Of a stretch of 64,000 nucleotides of DNA, positions 35,469-42,967 are shown piece by piece; the first letter of the stretch is position 1, and the number at the start of each line of letters is the position of its first letter. The stretch comes from Corynebacterium simulans. GTDB lineage: Bacteria > Actinomycetota > Actinomycetes > Mycobacteriales > Mycobacteriaceae. Below the pieces are notes generated by a model. It was not told the origin of the DNA. It saw nothing but the letters and a program-made list of their open reading frames with translations, and did no database searches. The translations under genes and the position numbers were made by a program. Location of the stretch: contig NZ_CP014634.1 of assembly GCF_001586215.1 (NCBI RefSeq), forward strand, positions 2,604,001 through 2,668,000, given 5' to 3'.

Positions 35469-36134
35469 TTAACGTCCGAGTTCTGTAACGCCCTCCGGAG
35501 GCAGGCCGGCGACGTTCGCGAGAACCTGGGCAAAGGCCTCAACGTGCGGGGTTAGGTTCAGATCCGCAGCAGTCCAGGAGGCGCGCATCTCCAGCTGGTA
35601 GGCGCGCGGTGGGCCGCCGATCTCGCCGTAACGGACAGAGGCGGTCGAGGTAACCGTGCCGCCCAAGTTGGTGTGCGTTGCGCCGTTGGCCTCCATGGCC
35701 TCGTTGAGCCACTGCCAAGCGACGTCGGGAAGCAGCGGGTCACCCGCGACCGCATCGTCCATATCTGCCTGGATGTAGGCCACCAAACGCATGGCGCCTT
35801 CCCATGCCTCTTCGGCGCCGGGATCGTGCAGGAGGATAAGGCGGCCGAAGGCATCGCCCTCGGCGTCCGTTGGAACCACGTCGGTGCCTTCCGCGGCGTC
35901 GCCAATTTCCAGGCCAACAGCGTGGCTATACGGCGCTAGGCGCTGCGGCGGGCGAATGGTGCCCAAAGTGATTTCGGGGCGCAGCTGTGCCGCGTGCATG
36001 GAATCTACAGCGGCATTGAAGACGGTGGGCGTCGTTGCCTCTTCCTGTGCGGAAGTGGCCTTGGCTGCGGCGTGCTCGTGCAGGCTCATTGGGGCGCCTG
36101 CCGGGGTGCTCGAAGTTGCGTCGGAATTGCTCAC
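35469..36134 (-). CDS. DUF3000 protein
   Basis: A 221-residue protein corresponding to Rv2680. It has a conserved globular domain (EITLGTIRPPQRLAPYSHAVG; GRLILLHDPGAEEAWEG; PRAYQLEMRASWTAADLNL). Function unknown; always near rnd and dxs in this order. The GTG start at 36134 lies eight bases after TAGCTT, consistent with a leaderless message. Confidence 0.82.
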   Translation of the reverse strand: MSNSDATSSTPAGAPMSLHEHAAAKATSAQEEATTPTVFNAAVDSMHAAQLRPEITLGTIRPPQRLAPYSHAVGLEIGDAAEGTDVVPTDAEGDAFGRLILLHDPGAEEAWEGAMRLVAYIQADMDDAVAGDPLLPDVAWQWLNEAMEANGATHTNLGGTVTSTASVRYGEIGGPPRAYQLEMRASWTAADLNLTPHVEAFAQVLANVAGLPPEGVTELGR

Positions 36135-36307
36135 GAGGTTCAAGCTATAGTTTTCGGCTCGGAATAGGGCGAAGGCGCGCCGGAACTCGGTGAGCTGCCC
36201 GACAAATGAGGCAGGGCGGTGGCAGGGGAAATGGAAATGGCCGCCTATCCAACTTATGATGGATAGGTATTTCAAAATGAATCCGCTTTTCAAGGAGACG
36301 GTCCATT

Positions 36308-37009
36308 ATGGCGAAGGTTAACTTCCAAGAGCTCAACGCAGTACAGCAGTATTCCCAACACGCGGTGTTCAAGGTCATCCCGGGTGCCCTGGGAACCGAG
36401 CGCGCGGACATCGTGACCCAGGCGCAGGAGTTCTTCAAGGCTCTCGAAGCTGCAGGGAAGGTAACCGTCCGCGGAATCTATGATCTTTCGGGCATGCGCG
36501 ATTCTGCCGATTTCATGATCTGGTGGCACGCCGAGCAGTTCGAGGACATCCAGAAGGCATTTGCGGACTTCCGCCGCGAGACCGTTCTCGGCCAGGTCTC
36601 TGAGGTGACCTGGGTGGGCAACGCCCTGCACCGTCCGGCAGAGTTCAACAAATCCCACCTGCCTTCCTTCATCATGGGTGAGGAACCAGGGGATTGGATT
36701 GCGGTCTACCCGTTCGTGCGTTCCTACGACTGGTACACCATGGATGAGGAAAAGCGCCGCCGCATCCTGATGGAGCACGGCATGCAGGCCCGCGACTACC
36801 CAGACGTGCGTGCGAACACCGTGCCATCCTTCGCGCTCGGCGACTACGAGTGGATCCTCGCCTTCGAGGCTCCAGAGCTACACCGCATCGTCGACCTGAT
36901 GTACCTGATGCGCTACACCGAGGCTCGCCACTACGTGCGCGAGGAGATTCCTTTCCACACCGGTCGTCGTGTCAAGGACGTCGCCGAGCTCATCGCGGTG
37001 CTGCCTTAA
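36308..37009 (+). CDS. hemQ: Coproheme decarboxylase HemQ
   Basis: A 233-residue member of the chlorite dismutase family. It converts coproheme to heme b with peroxide, the last step of the coproporphyrin-dependent route of Gram-positives. Expected residues are present: Tyr134 (VYPF) and His157 (MEHGMQ), one off from C. diphtheriae numbering (Tyr135, His158). AAGGAGACGG precedes the ATG. A strong terminator follows. Confidence 0.94.
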   Translation: MAKVNFQELNAVQQYSQHAVFKVIPGALGTERADIVTQAQEFFKALEAAGKVTVRGIYDLSGMRDSADFMIWWHAEQFEDIQKAFADFRRETVLGQVSEVTWVGNALHRPAEFNKSHLPSFIMGEEPGDWIAVYPFVRSYDWYTMDEEKRRRILMEHGMQARDYPDVRANTVPSFALGDYEWILAFEAPELHRIVDLMYLMRYTEARHYVREEIPFHTGRRVKDVAELIAVLP

Positions 37010-37047
37010 GAAGGCTGCCTCAGGCTGCTGCCTAAAGCAGCCTTCTT
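37008..37047. terminator. Bidirectional terminator between hemQ and msrB
   Basis: A perfect 11-bp stem, AAGAAGGCTGC (37008-37018) and GCAGCCTTCTT (37037-37047), beginning at the hemQ stop codon. The A/T ends allow use on both strands. Confidence 0.85.
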
Positions 37048-37067
37048 AGGTATTTGACAAACGCGGC

Positions 37068-37481
37068 CTAATCCTCGACGGGCTTTTCCTTGAGGTTGAG
37101 GCAGATCGAGTTGATGCAGTAGCGCTGATCCGTCGGGGTGTTATAACCCTCGCCAGTAAATACGTGGCCCAAGTGGGACTCACAGTTGGCGCACAACACC
37201 TCGGTGCGGGTCATGCCGTGTGAGGTATCAACTCTTTCGATGACGGCCTCCCCAGCCAAAGGGGAGAAGAAGGAAGGCCAGCCACAGTGGGACTCGAACT
37301 TTTCTGTAGAGCGGAAAAGCTCGGCTCCGCAGGCCTTGCAGGAGTACACGCCCTCGGTGGTGGTGTTGGTGTACTCACCAACGTGAGGCGCCTCAGTGCC
37401 AGCTTGACGCAGCACACGGTATTCCTCGGCGCTTAGCCGGTTGCGCCATTCAGTATCGGCAATGAGCTTGAAATCAGTCAT
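37068..37481 (-). CDS. msrB: Peptide-methionine (R)-S-oxide reductase
   Basis: A 137-residue MsrB that repairs methionine-R-sulfoxide. Zinc cysteines occur as CKAC and CANC; the catalytic Cys is in RYCINS, and GWPSFF and GHVF are family motifs. The ATG at 37481 is eight bases past TAGACT (leaderless). It converges on hemQ. Confidence 0.95.
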   Translation of the reverse strand: MTDFKLIADTEWRNRLSAEEYRVLRQAGTEAPHVGEYTNTTTEGVYSCKACGAELFRSTEKFESHCGWPSFFSPLAGEAVIERVDTSHGMTRTEVLCANCESHLGHVFTGEGYNTPTDQRYCINSICLNLKEKPVED

Positions 37482-37491
37482 GCCGGGAAGT

Positions 37492-38730
37492 CTAGACCTT
37501 GGTCTCATCCTGCCGCCACCATCCGGCAACCGATGCGGCGATCAAGACAATCAGCAGGCCCCAGCCAATTGTTGCGCTGAACACGGCCATCCAGTATCCC
37601 GCGGTGGGCCAGGGCACCGAAGTCCACTTGACTGGCGCGAGGAATAAAAATGCCACGCACCACGCCGGGACGGTATGAAATACCGAACGCGGCAGAAAAA
37701 CGGTAAAGACCAGCGGGATAAGCCACATGGAGTAGTACTGCTGGCCCAACGAGGACAGGAAGAAGATTCCCGCCATAATTGCGCCTGAGGTGGTCAAAGC
37801 CCAGAACACCGGTTCCGTATCGCGCCATTTGAGTAGGCCCAGGATGCTAAACGCGCACGCCGCGGCGGCGGCGAGCCAAACGGCGTAGAACGGGGCGTCG
37901 CCAAGCCCAAAGTAAGCCTGCACGCCCGGCCACGAGCTGTTAGCGAAGTCGCGCGTTTGCCCGAGATAAGGCACAAGCTTGTCTAGGTAGCCGCTGGCGC
38001 CCGGGGTAAGCGGCCAAGCGATGGCGTTGAAGATGACCGGCACCGCGACGCTTAAGGCGGCACTTAGCCACCGCTTCTTTACCAGCGTTAGGAAGAGTAG
38101 CGGCCCAAACTGGGGTTTGATGAGGATGGCCAAGCCCAACACCAGCCCCGCGATGATGTGGCTGCGGCGGTACGAATCCAAAATGCCCCAGAGGAATATC
38201 GCCATGGCCAAGAAGAGAATGCCGTTGATGTTGGTGAAGGCAAGGGTATTGGTCACTGACTCAGTGGCAAAAGCCAAGATGATGGAGGCCGGAAATTCCG
38301 GGCTGCGCAGGTTGCGTCCGACGAGTTTGATGAGGACGGCCAAGGCGCCGATGATGGCCAATGCATTGATCACAATGAAGCCGCAGCGCGCCACCGTGAG
38401 ATCCATCCACCCTAAGGGCGAAAGTAGAAGCGTGGCGCCTGGATTGTAGAGATAGAGCGGATCGACATGCGTGTAGTCCTGCTCGTAGACGGGAATGCCT
38501 TGCAGGAAGCGGCGCATGGCTGAATGCACGGTAGTAAAGTCGTCGGTGGTGGTGCCGTTTAACGCGACTATGACAACGCGATGGAACACCAACAACAGTG
38601 CAATCGGCCAAGCCGCGGTTTTAAAAACCTTGATGCTTCGCGAGCCATACGAAGATTTTGTGTCCAATGGCAACGCGTCAGCAGCTGGAGAGAGACTCGG
38701 GGATTTCACGATGTGCAGTTTACGGGGCAC
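37492..38730 (-). CDS. aftC: Arabinofuranosyltransferase AftC (GT87)
   Basis: A 412-residue GT-C membrane enzyme with about ten hydrophobic segments and the early acid pair in VVIVALNGTTTDDFTTVH, the likely metal/acceptor loop. By position between ribD-like and msrB it equals Rv2673 (AftC), which adds the alpha-1,3 branch to arabinan of the cell wall and lipoarabinomannan using decaprenyl-phosphoryl arabinose. The GTG at 38730 overlaps the upstream gene by 11 bases; a GTG at 38709 is also possible. Confidence 0.82.
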   Translation of the reverse strand: MPRKLHIVKSPSLSPAADALPLDTKSSYGSRSIKVFKTAAWPIALLLVFHRVVIVALNGTTTDDFTTVHSAMRRFLQGIPVYEQDYTHVDPLYLYNPGATLLLSPLGWMDLTVARCGFIVINALAIIGALAVLIKLVGRNLRSPEFPASIILAFATESVTNTLAFTNINGILFLAMAIFLWGILDSYRRSHIIAGLVLGLAILIKPQFGPLLFLTLVKKRWLSAALSVAVPVIFNAIAWPLTPGASGYLDKLVPYLGQTRDFANSSWPGVQAYFGLGDAPFYAVWLAAAAACAFSILGLLKWRDTEPVFWALTTSGAIMAGIFFLSSLGQQYYSMWLIPLVFTVFLPRSVFHTVPAWCVAFLFLAPVKWTSVPWPTAGYWMAVFSATIGWGLLIVLIAASVAGWWRQDETKV

Positions 38731-39397
38731 CTACTACGGCGTAGCGCAGAAACACGGTGCCGTCAGCGTCCGGGATTACGCTTTCAAGCGACAGGCTCAA
38801 CGGCTGTGCATTAGCCGTTTCCTCATCCGGCGCGTGGACCAGCGGCTGGGAAACCGTGGACGAAAGATGCGGGTCCAGGGTCAAATAAAGCTTGTCCACC
38901 ATGCCTGCGGCAATGAAAAGAGAATAGATGCCTGGGCCTCCCTCGCAGCTAATGCGGAACCAGCCCTTCGCACGAAGTGCCTCCACGACGGAAGGGATCG
39001 TGCCGTCACCAGTGCCTAGCAACGTGGCGCCGGCTTCCTCCAACCGCTTCGCCGCGGTGGTGCCCAGGTTCTCGTCTGGGGTCAAAATGATGGGCGGAGT
39101 GCCAACATTAAAAAGCTTCGACTCCACGTCCAAGTCAAGCGAGTTACTCGTCACCGCAATGCGTGCCTTGCCAGGGGAGGAGCCCTCATAATCCTCGGCC
39201 TTGACCGTGCCTGAACCCACTACTGCGACGTCGGCCCATTCGCGCAGTGCTGCAAACAACGCGGCGTCGTTATCGTTGCCCATGGCATCCGAGGTGCCAT
39301 CTATAGTGGCCGAACCAGATAGGGTAGAGACCTCAATCAGACGGATGCCCGGCTCGTCAGGGCCGACCAGCGTGGATACATCAATGCTTTCGCTCAT
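38720..39397 (-). CDS. RibD C-terminal-like pyrimidine reductase family protein
   Basis: A 225-residue protein with the RibD reductase/DHFR-like fold (AVVGSGTVKAEDYEG; WFRISCEGGPGIYSLFIAAGMVDKLYLTLDPHL). It matches Rv2671, which in M. tuberculosis can act as a dihydrofolate reductase; whether this one works in riboflavin or folate metabolism is not decided. The ATG at 39397 is eight bases after TAGGCT (leaderless). No deaminase domain. Confidence 0.83.
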   Translation of the reverse strand: MSESIDVSTLVGPDEPGIRLIEVSTLSGSATIDGTSDAMGNDNDAALFAALREWADVAVVGSGTVKAEDYEGSSPGKARIAVTSNSLDLDVESKLFNVGTPPIILTPDENLGTTAAKRLEEAGATLLGTGDGTIPSVVEALRAKGWFRISCEGGPGIYSLFIAAGMVDKLYLTLDPHLSSTVSQPLVHAPDEETANAQPLSLSLESVIPDADGTVFLRYAVVGAP

Positions 39398-39450
39398 GCC
39401 GGCCAGCCTAGTGGAGAAACAGCGGAGGAGATACAACGAGGAGATGCAAC

Positions 39451-39485
39451 AAAGCCGGCATCCTTCAATAAAAGATGCCGGCTTT
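39451..39485. terminator. Terminator of the tRNA-Val(CAC) gene
   Basis: AAAGCCGGCATC (39451-39462) pairs perfectly with GATGCCGGCTTT (39474-39485) around an 11-base A/T-rich loop. It lies just past the minus-strand tRNA end. Confidence 0.8.
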
Positions 39486-39495
39486 AAGAAAGCGG

Positions 39496-39567
39496 TGGTC
39501 CTAGCTGGGATTGAACCAGCGACCTTTCCGGTGTGAACGGAACGCTCTCCCACTGAGCTATAGGACC
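39496..39567 (-). tRNA. tRNA-Val (CAC)
   Basis: Reads GGTCCTA ... TAGGACC with A as discriminator, 72 nt. D-arm TAGCTCAGTGGGAGAGC, anticodon stem TTCCG/CGGAA with loop TTCACAC (anticodon CAC), T-arm GGTTCAATCCC. No CCA is encoded. Confidence 0.92.
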
Positions 39568-39796
39568 GCGGTGCGGTGTTGAATTTACACCTAGGGCGGC
39601 GGCAACTCCTAATCGGTCTATTGAAGAGAAATCTAAAATGACATCGGCGTAATTCGCTCGGTGAAAATCTCTATCAAACAGCGCTGTAAAAACAGCTAAT
39701 TATCCTGCGGATTTGGAAACTTCGAAAGTGCGCGATAATGTTTCTACTCGCACCACGGCAGACGGTTGTTACACACAACAGTTTGTACGATGCAAT
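39568..39796 (+). promoter_or_regulatory. Promoter region of the tRNA array
   Basis: No gene seen. A TTTGGA at 39712-39717 and a GATAAT at 39734-39739, 16 bases apart, could be the promoter about 57 bases ahead of the first tRNA-Gly. Confidence 0.4.
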
Positions 39797-39869
39797 GCGG
39801 ATGTAGCGCAGTTGGTAGCGCATCACCTTGCCAAGGTGAGGGTCGCGAGTTCGAGTCTCGTCATCCGCT
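39797..39869 (+). tRNA. tRNA-Gly (GCC), copy 1
   Basis: GCGGATG ... CATCCGC closes the acceptor stem; the anticodon loop in CACCTTGCCAAGGTG gives GCC; T-arm GAGTTCGAGTCTC. A CCA follows in the genome at 39870-39872. Confidence 0.95.
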
Positions 39870-39922
39870 CCAAGACGTTGATCAGTAGCTATTCTGGTTA
39901 GCGTGTTGATAATAAAATATCT

Positions 39923-39994
39923 GCGCGATTAGCTCAGTGGGAGAGCGCTTCCCTGACACGGAAGAGGTCACTGGTTCAATCCCAGTATCGCGCA
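39923..39994 (+). tRNA. tRNA-Val (GAC), copy 1
   Basis: GCGCGAT/ATCGCGC acceptor, anticodon stem CTTCC/GGAAG with loop CTGACAC (GAC), T-arm TGGTTCAATCCCA. No encoded CCA. Followed by a small palindrome AGGCCC/GGGCCT at 39997-40014. Confidence 0.95.
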
Positions 39995-40039
39995 CAAGGC
40001 CCAGAAACGGGCCTAGAAAACCGGGCCTGGTTTTCGAAT

Positions 40040-40112
40040 GCGGATGTAGCGCAGTTGGTAGCGCATCACCTTGCCAAGGTGAGGGTCGCGAGTTCGAGTC
40101 TCGTCATCCGCT
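40040..40112 (+). tRNA. tRNA-Gly (GCC), copy 2
   Basis: Identical to copy 1, with CCA following at 40113-40115. Confidence 0.95.
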
Positions 40113-40145
40113 CCAGCACACTTGTGTGTGAGGCGGTATCGCCAC

Positions 40146-40216
40146 GGTGGAATGGCCGAGTGGTGAGGCAACGGTCTGCAAAACCGTGCACACGGGTTCG
40201 ATTCCCGTTTCCACCT
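40146..40216 (+). tRNA. tRNA-Cys (GCA)
   Basis: GGTGGAA/TTCCACC acceptor, anticodon stem ACGGT/ACCGT with loop CTGCAAA (GCA), T-arm CGGGTTCGATTCCCG. 71 nt, single copy in the window. Confidence 0.94.
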
Positions 40217-40245
40217 CAATTTCTTGACGCGTTTACGCGCGTTAA

Positions 40246-40317
40246 GCGCGATTAGCTCAGTGGGAGAGCGCTTCCCTGACACGGAAGAGGTCACTGGTTC
40301 AATCCCAGTATCGCGCA
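40246..40317 (+). tRNA. tRNA-Val (GAC), copy 2
   Basis: Identical to copy 1. Its 3' end runs into the 25-base near-perfect palindrome CACTAGGTGCTT-A-AAGCACCTAGTG at 40316-40340. Confidence 0.95.
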
Positions 40318-40340
40318 CTAGGTGCTTAAAGCACCTAGTG
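40316..40340. repeat. Palindrome in the Val-Gly tRNA spacer
   Basis: Twelve-base arms around one central A, starting in the last bases of tRNA-Val. A perfect stem in RNA could mark a processing site or act as a weak terminator inside the array. Confidence 0.6.
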
Positions 40341-40362
40341 GGCTTCGATCAGAATCCCGAAT

Positions 40363-40435
40363 GCGGATGTAGCGCAGTTGGTAGCGCATCACCTTGCCAA
40401 GGTGAGGGTCGCGAGTTCGAGTCTCGTCATCCGCT
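40363..40435 (+). tRNA. tRNA-Gly (GCC), copy 3
   Basis: Mature part identical to copies 1 and 2, but followed by CAAAT, so no CCA is encoded. Confidence 0.95.
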
Positions 40436-40443
40436 CAAATAAG

Positions 40444-40480
40444 AACGCTTCTGTTCGGGATTCCGGACAGGAGCGTTTTT
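40444..40480 (+). terminator. Terminator of the tRNA array
   Basis: AACGCTTCTGTTCGG pairs with CCGGACAGGAGCGTT with one or two mismatches, then TTTTT. A classic Rho-independent terminator after the third tRNA-Gly. Confidence 0.85.
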
Positions 40481-40632
40481 GTCGTGCACTTTGAAAGTTT
40501 CAAGAGCACTTATGGCTCTTTAGCCCTTTTGGCATTACCTTGATGCGGATGAGCTGTATTCCAGTGGCGAAGAATACTGCTCCTGCAGAGCCTATTGCTG
40601 CGTTGCTTGGAGCGCTCATGCATACTGGCACC

Positions 40633-41226
40633 ATGAAACTGTTTCTTGCGTCCTACCTTCATCCGCAGCTGCGGGAATTCTTACACGGCAAAATCTTGTA
40701 CATCGATGACGCTGCAGTGGGGATGGAAGAAGTGCCGTTTGCACAGAAGGAGCGGGAAGAAGTGGCTTCTATTGCATCCGACTTTGTTTCACTGACCGTT
40801 GCGAATACCACGCTTGAAGAGTTTGAGACTCAAGTAAAGAAGGCGGATTGTGTCTACGTCGCAAGCGGTAATGCTTACCGCGTACTGTATGAGTTAAAGA
40901 AGTCTGGTGCCTTCGAACTGCTTTCTGAAGCGGTTCGCGGCGGTTTGCCATATGCTGGCAGCTCGGCGGGTGCGGTCCTTGCCGGGCCATCGGTCGAACC
41001 GATTTCCGTTATGGATGATCCAGGTGCTGTTCCCGAATTGCATGATCGTACGGCTCTATCACTTACTCCCTATGTTGTAGTTCCTCACGCACAGGGAACT
41101 ACTGGCCCATACGCAATTTCGGTTATTAGTGAAACGGTTCAAAAGTACGGAAAAGACTGGAACCTGGTGCTTTTGCGTGATGGGCAGGCGCTGCTGATTA
41201 ATGATGATTGCGTTGAATTGATCTAG
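40633..41226 (+). CDS. Peptidase E-like (S51 family) protein
   Basis: A 197-residue class I glutamine-amidotransferase-like hydrolase. The nucleophile serine is in PYAGSSAGAVLAGP, as in Salmonella dipeptidase E and cyanophycinase relatives; a VVPHAQG histidine lies in the C-terminal half. It may cleave Asp-X dipeptides. The ATG at 40633 is chosen because the protein fold starts there (MKLFLASYL), and a CATACT element ends seven bases ahead. Nothing ties it to its neighbours. Confidence 0.8.
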   Translation: MKLFLASYLHPQLREFLHGKILYIDDAAVGMEEVPFAQKEREEVASIASDFVSLTVANTTLEEFETQVKKADCVYVASGNAYRVLYELKKSGAFELLSEAVRGGLPYAGSSAGAVLAGPSVEPISVMDDPGAVPELHDRTALSLTPYVVVPHAQGTTGPYAISVISETVQKYGKDWNLVLLRDGQALLINDDCVELI

Positions 41227-41522
41227 AAGGTCCTATCTCGTACAGGCAGCCATACCCACCGGGCGTGGCGTCGATTGGCGGGTGCGTCAATTTCCGCCTG
41301 GAGGCGTTAACCATTTACCGAAAATAGTGTGCATTAACACATTTCCTATGACACTGGGAACTAAGCCGAATGGGGCAGCGACTAATAAGGCAACCGCTGC
41401 TCGTTCAGTTGGTTGGTATCCTGATTTGCTTTAAGCAAGGCTTAGGTTATTGGCCATTGTTTCGGGTGCGGTTATAGCATGTATTTACCCATTCGCAAGC
41501 CATGCAATTCGAGGAGAAAACT
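41227..41522. promoter_or_regulatory. Upstream region of the copC-like operon
   Basis: No gene seen. At about 41431-41449 TTAAGCAAGGCTTAGGTTA partly matches the DtxR box (about 11 of 19 positions), so iron-dependent control is possible but weakly supported. Confidence 0.25.
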
Positions 41523-42101
41523 ATGCACTTTCGTCGCTCCACCAGTCTGTTTGCGCTCTGTGCTGCCGCGTCCATGCTCGCCATGTCCGCGCCTGCAGCC
41601 TTGGCACACGACTCCGTGATCGGCGGCAATGTGGTCAGTGATTCTCCGCTGCAGGAGTTTCCGGAGGAGATCACTCTGGAGTTTTCCGCAGTACCCAGGG
41701 ACGACTTCAACACCTTCGCTGTCACCGACACCAAGACGGGCGAGGTGCTTTTCGACGCCGAGCCCGAAATCAAACAGCGTGAGCTCACCATCGAGGTTCC
41801 GGACGATGTAAAGCCGGGACCTGGCGAGTACCAGGTGGGCTTCCAGATCACCTCCTCGGACGGGCATGCCACCCGTGGTTCCGTTCCGTTTAGCGTTGCC
41901 GGCTCTGCCGATGGCGCAGCTGACGATGCCGCCGAGAGCCATGACGCGAATGACGATGCTGCTAAACAAGATGAAACCAACTCCGAGGGCCTGCCGCCCG
42001 CCGCACTGTGGGCGCTGGGCATCATCGGTGTTCTGGCTATCGTCGCCGTGGTCATCATGGCCGGTGCAAAGATGCGCCGCGCAAATGACCTGGACTCTTA
42101 A
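41523..42101 (+). CDS. Secreted CopC-domain protein with C-terminal membrane anchor
   Basis: A 192-residue protein. Signal peptide with cleavage after APAALA, leaving His as the first residue (HDSVIGG), as expected for the N-terminal copper ligand of CopC/YcnJ proteins. The CopC beta-domain spans about 27-125 and has the conserved GHATRGSVPFSV. An acidic linker and one membrane helix (ALWALGIIGVLAIVAVVIM) anchor it outside the cell. GAGGAG precedes the ATG. First gene of a three-gene cluster; copper binding is inferred. Confidence 0.85.
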   Translation: MHFRRSTSLFALCAAASMLAMSAPAALAHDSVIGGNVVSDSPLQEFPEEITLEFSAVPRDDFNTFAVTDTKTGEVLFDAEPEIKQRELTIEVPDDVKPGPGEYQVGFQITSSDGHATRGSVPFSVAGSADGAADDAAESHDANDDAAKQDETNSEGLPPAALWALGIIGVLAIVAVVIMAGAKMRRANDLDS

Positions 42102-42185
42102 AACCCACCCCTTTTTAAGGCGCAGGTAAGACACAAATAAAACGAGTGCCTTCGCGCCTTAAAGCTTGGACAAGAAAGACATCTA

Positions 42186-42899
42186 ATGATGAAGATGCGT
42201 AATATCGTTGTTTCTGCCGTTGCCGTCAGCGCACTCTGGCTGGCTGGCTGCTCCAACAGCGAGCAGGATTCCGGTGCCGAAAAGGAAGCTGCAACCAGCG
42301 CGGCTCCGGCAAGCGCAAGCGCCTCCGATATGCAGGCAGGCGATGTCACCATCGAGGACGGCGTGGTTCGCGCCATGGCTGAGGATGCGGAGATGACTGC
42401 TATCTTCGGCACCATCCATAACGATTCCGACAAGGACATCACCGTCACTGGCTTTAGCTCCTCCATCGACGCCGAGATGAACCAGGTGCACGAGGTTGTT
42501 GACGGTGTAATGCAGGAAAAGAAGGGCGGCCTGAAGATTCCGGCTGGTGGCACCGCAGAACTCAAGCCAGGCGGCGAGCACTTCATGCTGATGGGCGTGA
42601 AGGAACCAGTCATGGCGGGCGAGACGGTCAAGGTCACCCTCTTGCTTGAGGACGGTTCCAAGGTCGAGGCCGGTGAGGTGCCGGTGCGCGAAATCGGCGC
42701 CGGCGATGAGAACTACGGCGACATGTCTGGCATGGATCACGGTTCGATGGAGCACGGCGACATGTCGGGCATGGATCACGGTTCGATGGAGCACGGCGAC
42801 ATGTCGGGCATGGATCACGGTTCGATGGATCATGGCTCTATGGACCATGGCTCTATGGATCACGGTTCGATGGAGCACGGCGAGCACTCGCACCACTAA
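42186..42899 (+). CDS. PCuAC-family metallochaperone lipoprotein with Met/His-rich tail
   Basis: A 237-residue lipoprotein (lipobox LAGC). Residues about 50-170 form a PCuAC (DUF461) domain that delivers Cu(I); VHEVVDGVMQEKKGGLKIPAGG and PGGEHFMLMGVKEPV contain its Met/His ligands. The last 60 residues repeat MDHGSMEHG and GDMSG blocks, a likely copper-binding tail. It lies between CopC-like and Dyp peroxidase genes. Start at 42186 or at the next ATG (42189). Confidence 0.87.
   Translation: MMKMRNIVVSAVAVSALWLAGCSNSEQDSGAEKEAATSAAPASASASDMQAGDVTIEDGVVRAMAEDAEMTAIFGTIHNDSDKDITVTGFSSSIDAEMNQVHEVVDGVMQEKKGGLKIPAGGTAELKPGGEHFMLMGVKEPVMAGETVKVTLLLEDGSKVEAGEVPVREIGAGDENYGDMSGMDHGSMEHGDMSGMDHGSMEHGDMSGMDHGSMDHGSMDHGSMDHGSMEHGEHSHH
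42717..42896 (+). repeat. In-frame tandem repeats encoding the Met/His tail
   Basis: A 39-bp unit (GDMSGMDHGSMEH) occurs twice and then in part, followed by 15-bp units (GSMDH) in several copies. Near-identical DNA suggests recent expansion by slippage. Confidence 0.85.
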
Positions 42900-42967
42900 A
42901 GGCTAAAGCCGACGCGCGGGTGGATTACTCACGCGCCAGCATTGGAATGAGTAGTAGGGAAAAGAAC

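Noticed and set aside
39797..40435. CRISPR-like repeated units
   Set aside because: The repeats are complete tRNA genes.
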